Assembly (NCBI RefSeq): GCF_014637795.1
Contig: NZ_BMFD01000001.1
Location: forward strand, 538,523-602,522
Direction of reading: 5' to 3'
DNA: 64,000 nucleotides
Origin: Belliella aquatica
GTDB lineage: Bacteria > Bacteroidota > Bacteroidia > Cytophagales > Cyclobacteriaceae
The position numbers and the translations under genes were made by a program. Below, in pieces: positions 63,331 to 64,000 of this stretch (positions are counted from its first letter, which is position 1; each line of letters starts with the position of its first letter). Below the pieces are notes generated by a model. That model saw nothing but the letters and a program-made list of their open reading frames with translations. It searched no databases and had not been told where the DNA came from.

Positions 63331-64000
63331 ATGAAGATTGCGATTTTGACATTGGGAACACGTGGAGATGTTCAGCCTTATGCTGTTTTGGGCAAAGCCC
63401 TCCAAGCAAGAGGTCATAAAGTAACTTTATCAACAGCAAAAAACTTTGAATCCCTTGTCAATTCTTACGGGATTGGATTCCAACCTGTAGAAGCAGACTT
63501 TCAAGAAGTATTGGCCTCCGATGAAGGGAAGAAAATGATGAAAGCCAATCCATTTACCATCAAAAGGAATCTAAAAACATGGATTTATCCATTAATTACC
63601 AACTCACTTAGTATATTTTATGCTTTGGCAAAAGACAGCGATATCGTCCTTTACCATGTCAAAACTTTGGCAGATACCTTTGCAGATCAGTTTCCTGAAA
63701 AGATGATTCGAGCATCTTTGTTGCCTATTGTAGAGCCCACAAAAGAATTTGCAAATCCAGCACTAAGCGGAATTCCCATTCCAAAATTCATGAATAGGTT
63801 GAGCTTTAAACTAGCAAACGCAAGTATCAAATTACTTTCTAAGCCAATCGGAGAATTCAGGGCAAATTTTAATTTACCGAAGAAATACCAACTTCCTGAG
63901 GTCAAGAATATTTATAATTTGAGTGAGCTATTTTTACCAACCCCAAAAGATTATCCCGACTCATCTCAATTCTCTGGATTTTGGTTTGAGGAAACAGAAG
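63331..64000 (+). CDS. GT1/GT28-type glycosyltransferase (3' partial)
   Basis: A frame opening with ATG at 63331 runs off the window end without a stop, giving at least 223 residues. The N-terminus (ILTLGTRGDVQPYAVLGKAL followed by ARGHKVTLST) is the acceptor-binding Rossmann half of sterol-glucosyltransferase-like (UDP-glycosyltransferase) enzymes. The donor-binding half is outside. It starts 56 bp after the AsmA-like gene and may be co-transcribed. Confidence 0.88.
   Translation, partial: MKIAILTLGTRGDVQPYAVLGKALQARGHKVTLSTAKNFESLVNSYGIGFQPVEADFQEVLASDEGKKMMKANPFTIKRNLKTWIYPLITNSLSIFYALAKDSDIVLYHVKTLADTFADQFPEKMIRASLLPIVEPTKEFANPALSGIPIPKFMNRLSFKLANASIKLLSKPIGEFRANFNLPKKYQLPEVKNIYNLSELFLPTPKDYPDSSQFSGFWFEETE

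Overview
This 64 kb window is chromosomal DNA from a member of the Bacteroidota, most likely order Cytophagales and near Cyclobacteriaceae (Algoriphagus/Belliella-like). The placement is inferred from the gene set: a SusC/SusD pair, a type IX secretion C-terminal signal, DPP IV and DUF5117-type metalloproteases, 30S S16 with a long Ala/Glu-rich tail, a eukaryote-like single-chain glycyl-tRNA synthetase, DUF3810 and DUF4105 proteins, promoters of the Bacteroidota type (TAnnTTTG), weak Shine-Dalgarno signals and AT-rich DNA.

Layout. 1-2.2 kb: a two-gene unit of a CBS/DUF294 nucleotidyltransferase (5' end outside the window) and a DnaQ-like exonuclease. 2.4-9.6 kb: a small lipoprotein, glyS, guaB and a secreted M16 protease. 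9.7-12.3 kb: rlmH, a fasciclin protein, a YcxB-like membrane protein, a small membrane protein and a Fur-family regulator. Upstream of the regulator lies a gene-free stretch with five TATYAA boxes phased at 11 bp. 12.8-15.3 kb: a large secreted zinc metalloprotease. 15.4-19.3 kb: a compact secondary-metabolism locus with an FAD oxidoreductase, a UbiA-family prenyltransferase, a type III polyketide synthase and a SAM methyltransferase; it may make a methylated, oxidised and perhaps prenylated polyketide phenol or quinone. 19.3-22.3 kb: an MscS channel, two small proteins and metK, which makes the S-adenosylmethionine a methyltransferase needs.

22.4-25.3 kb is the accessory part. It holds a 37-residue Lys-rich microprotein, a decayed PQQ-dehydrogenase gene with two in-frame stops, a GC-rich TPR gene and the C-terminal stub of a tyrosine recombinase, all ending at a tRNA-Arg(CCU) gene. 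It looks like an old tRNA-integrated island that has been eroding.

25.6-27.9 kb is the classic rpsP-rimM-trmD-rplS operon. 28-39.4 kb is mostly housekeeping: an M23-like protein, gltX, a PorT-like barrel, a NifU-like protein, DUF3810, an EamA transporter, dusB, a CPBP protease, DUF2007, cdsA, glutamate dehydrogenase and psd. 39.7-48 kb: two small membrane proteins, DPP IV and the SusC/SusD pair. 48-64 kb: ddl, RidA, a T9SS cargo protein, DUF4105, uvrB, an AlbA_2 protein, a PLP deaminase/desulfhydrase, a RluA-family pseudouridine synthase, a candidate small RNA, a very large AsmA-like protein built of six ~175-residue repeats, and the start of a glycosyltransferase.

Non-coding signals. Many intrinsic terminators can be read directly. 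Several housekeeping genes carry the -7 box only 4-5 nt before the ATG, which predicts leaderless mRNAs. The intergenic regions hold several small degenerate repeat families, detailed under the findings. I see no CRISPR array, intact insertion sequence or rRNA gene.
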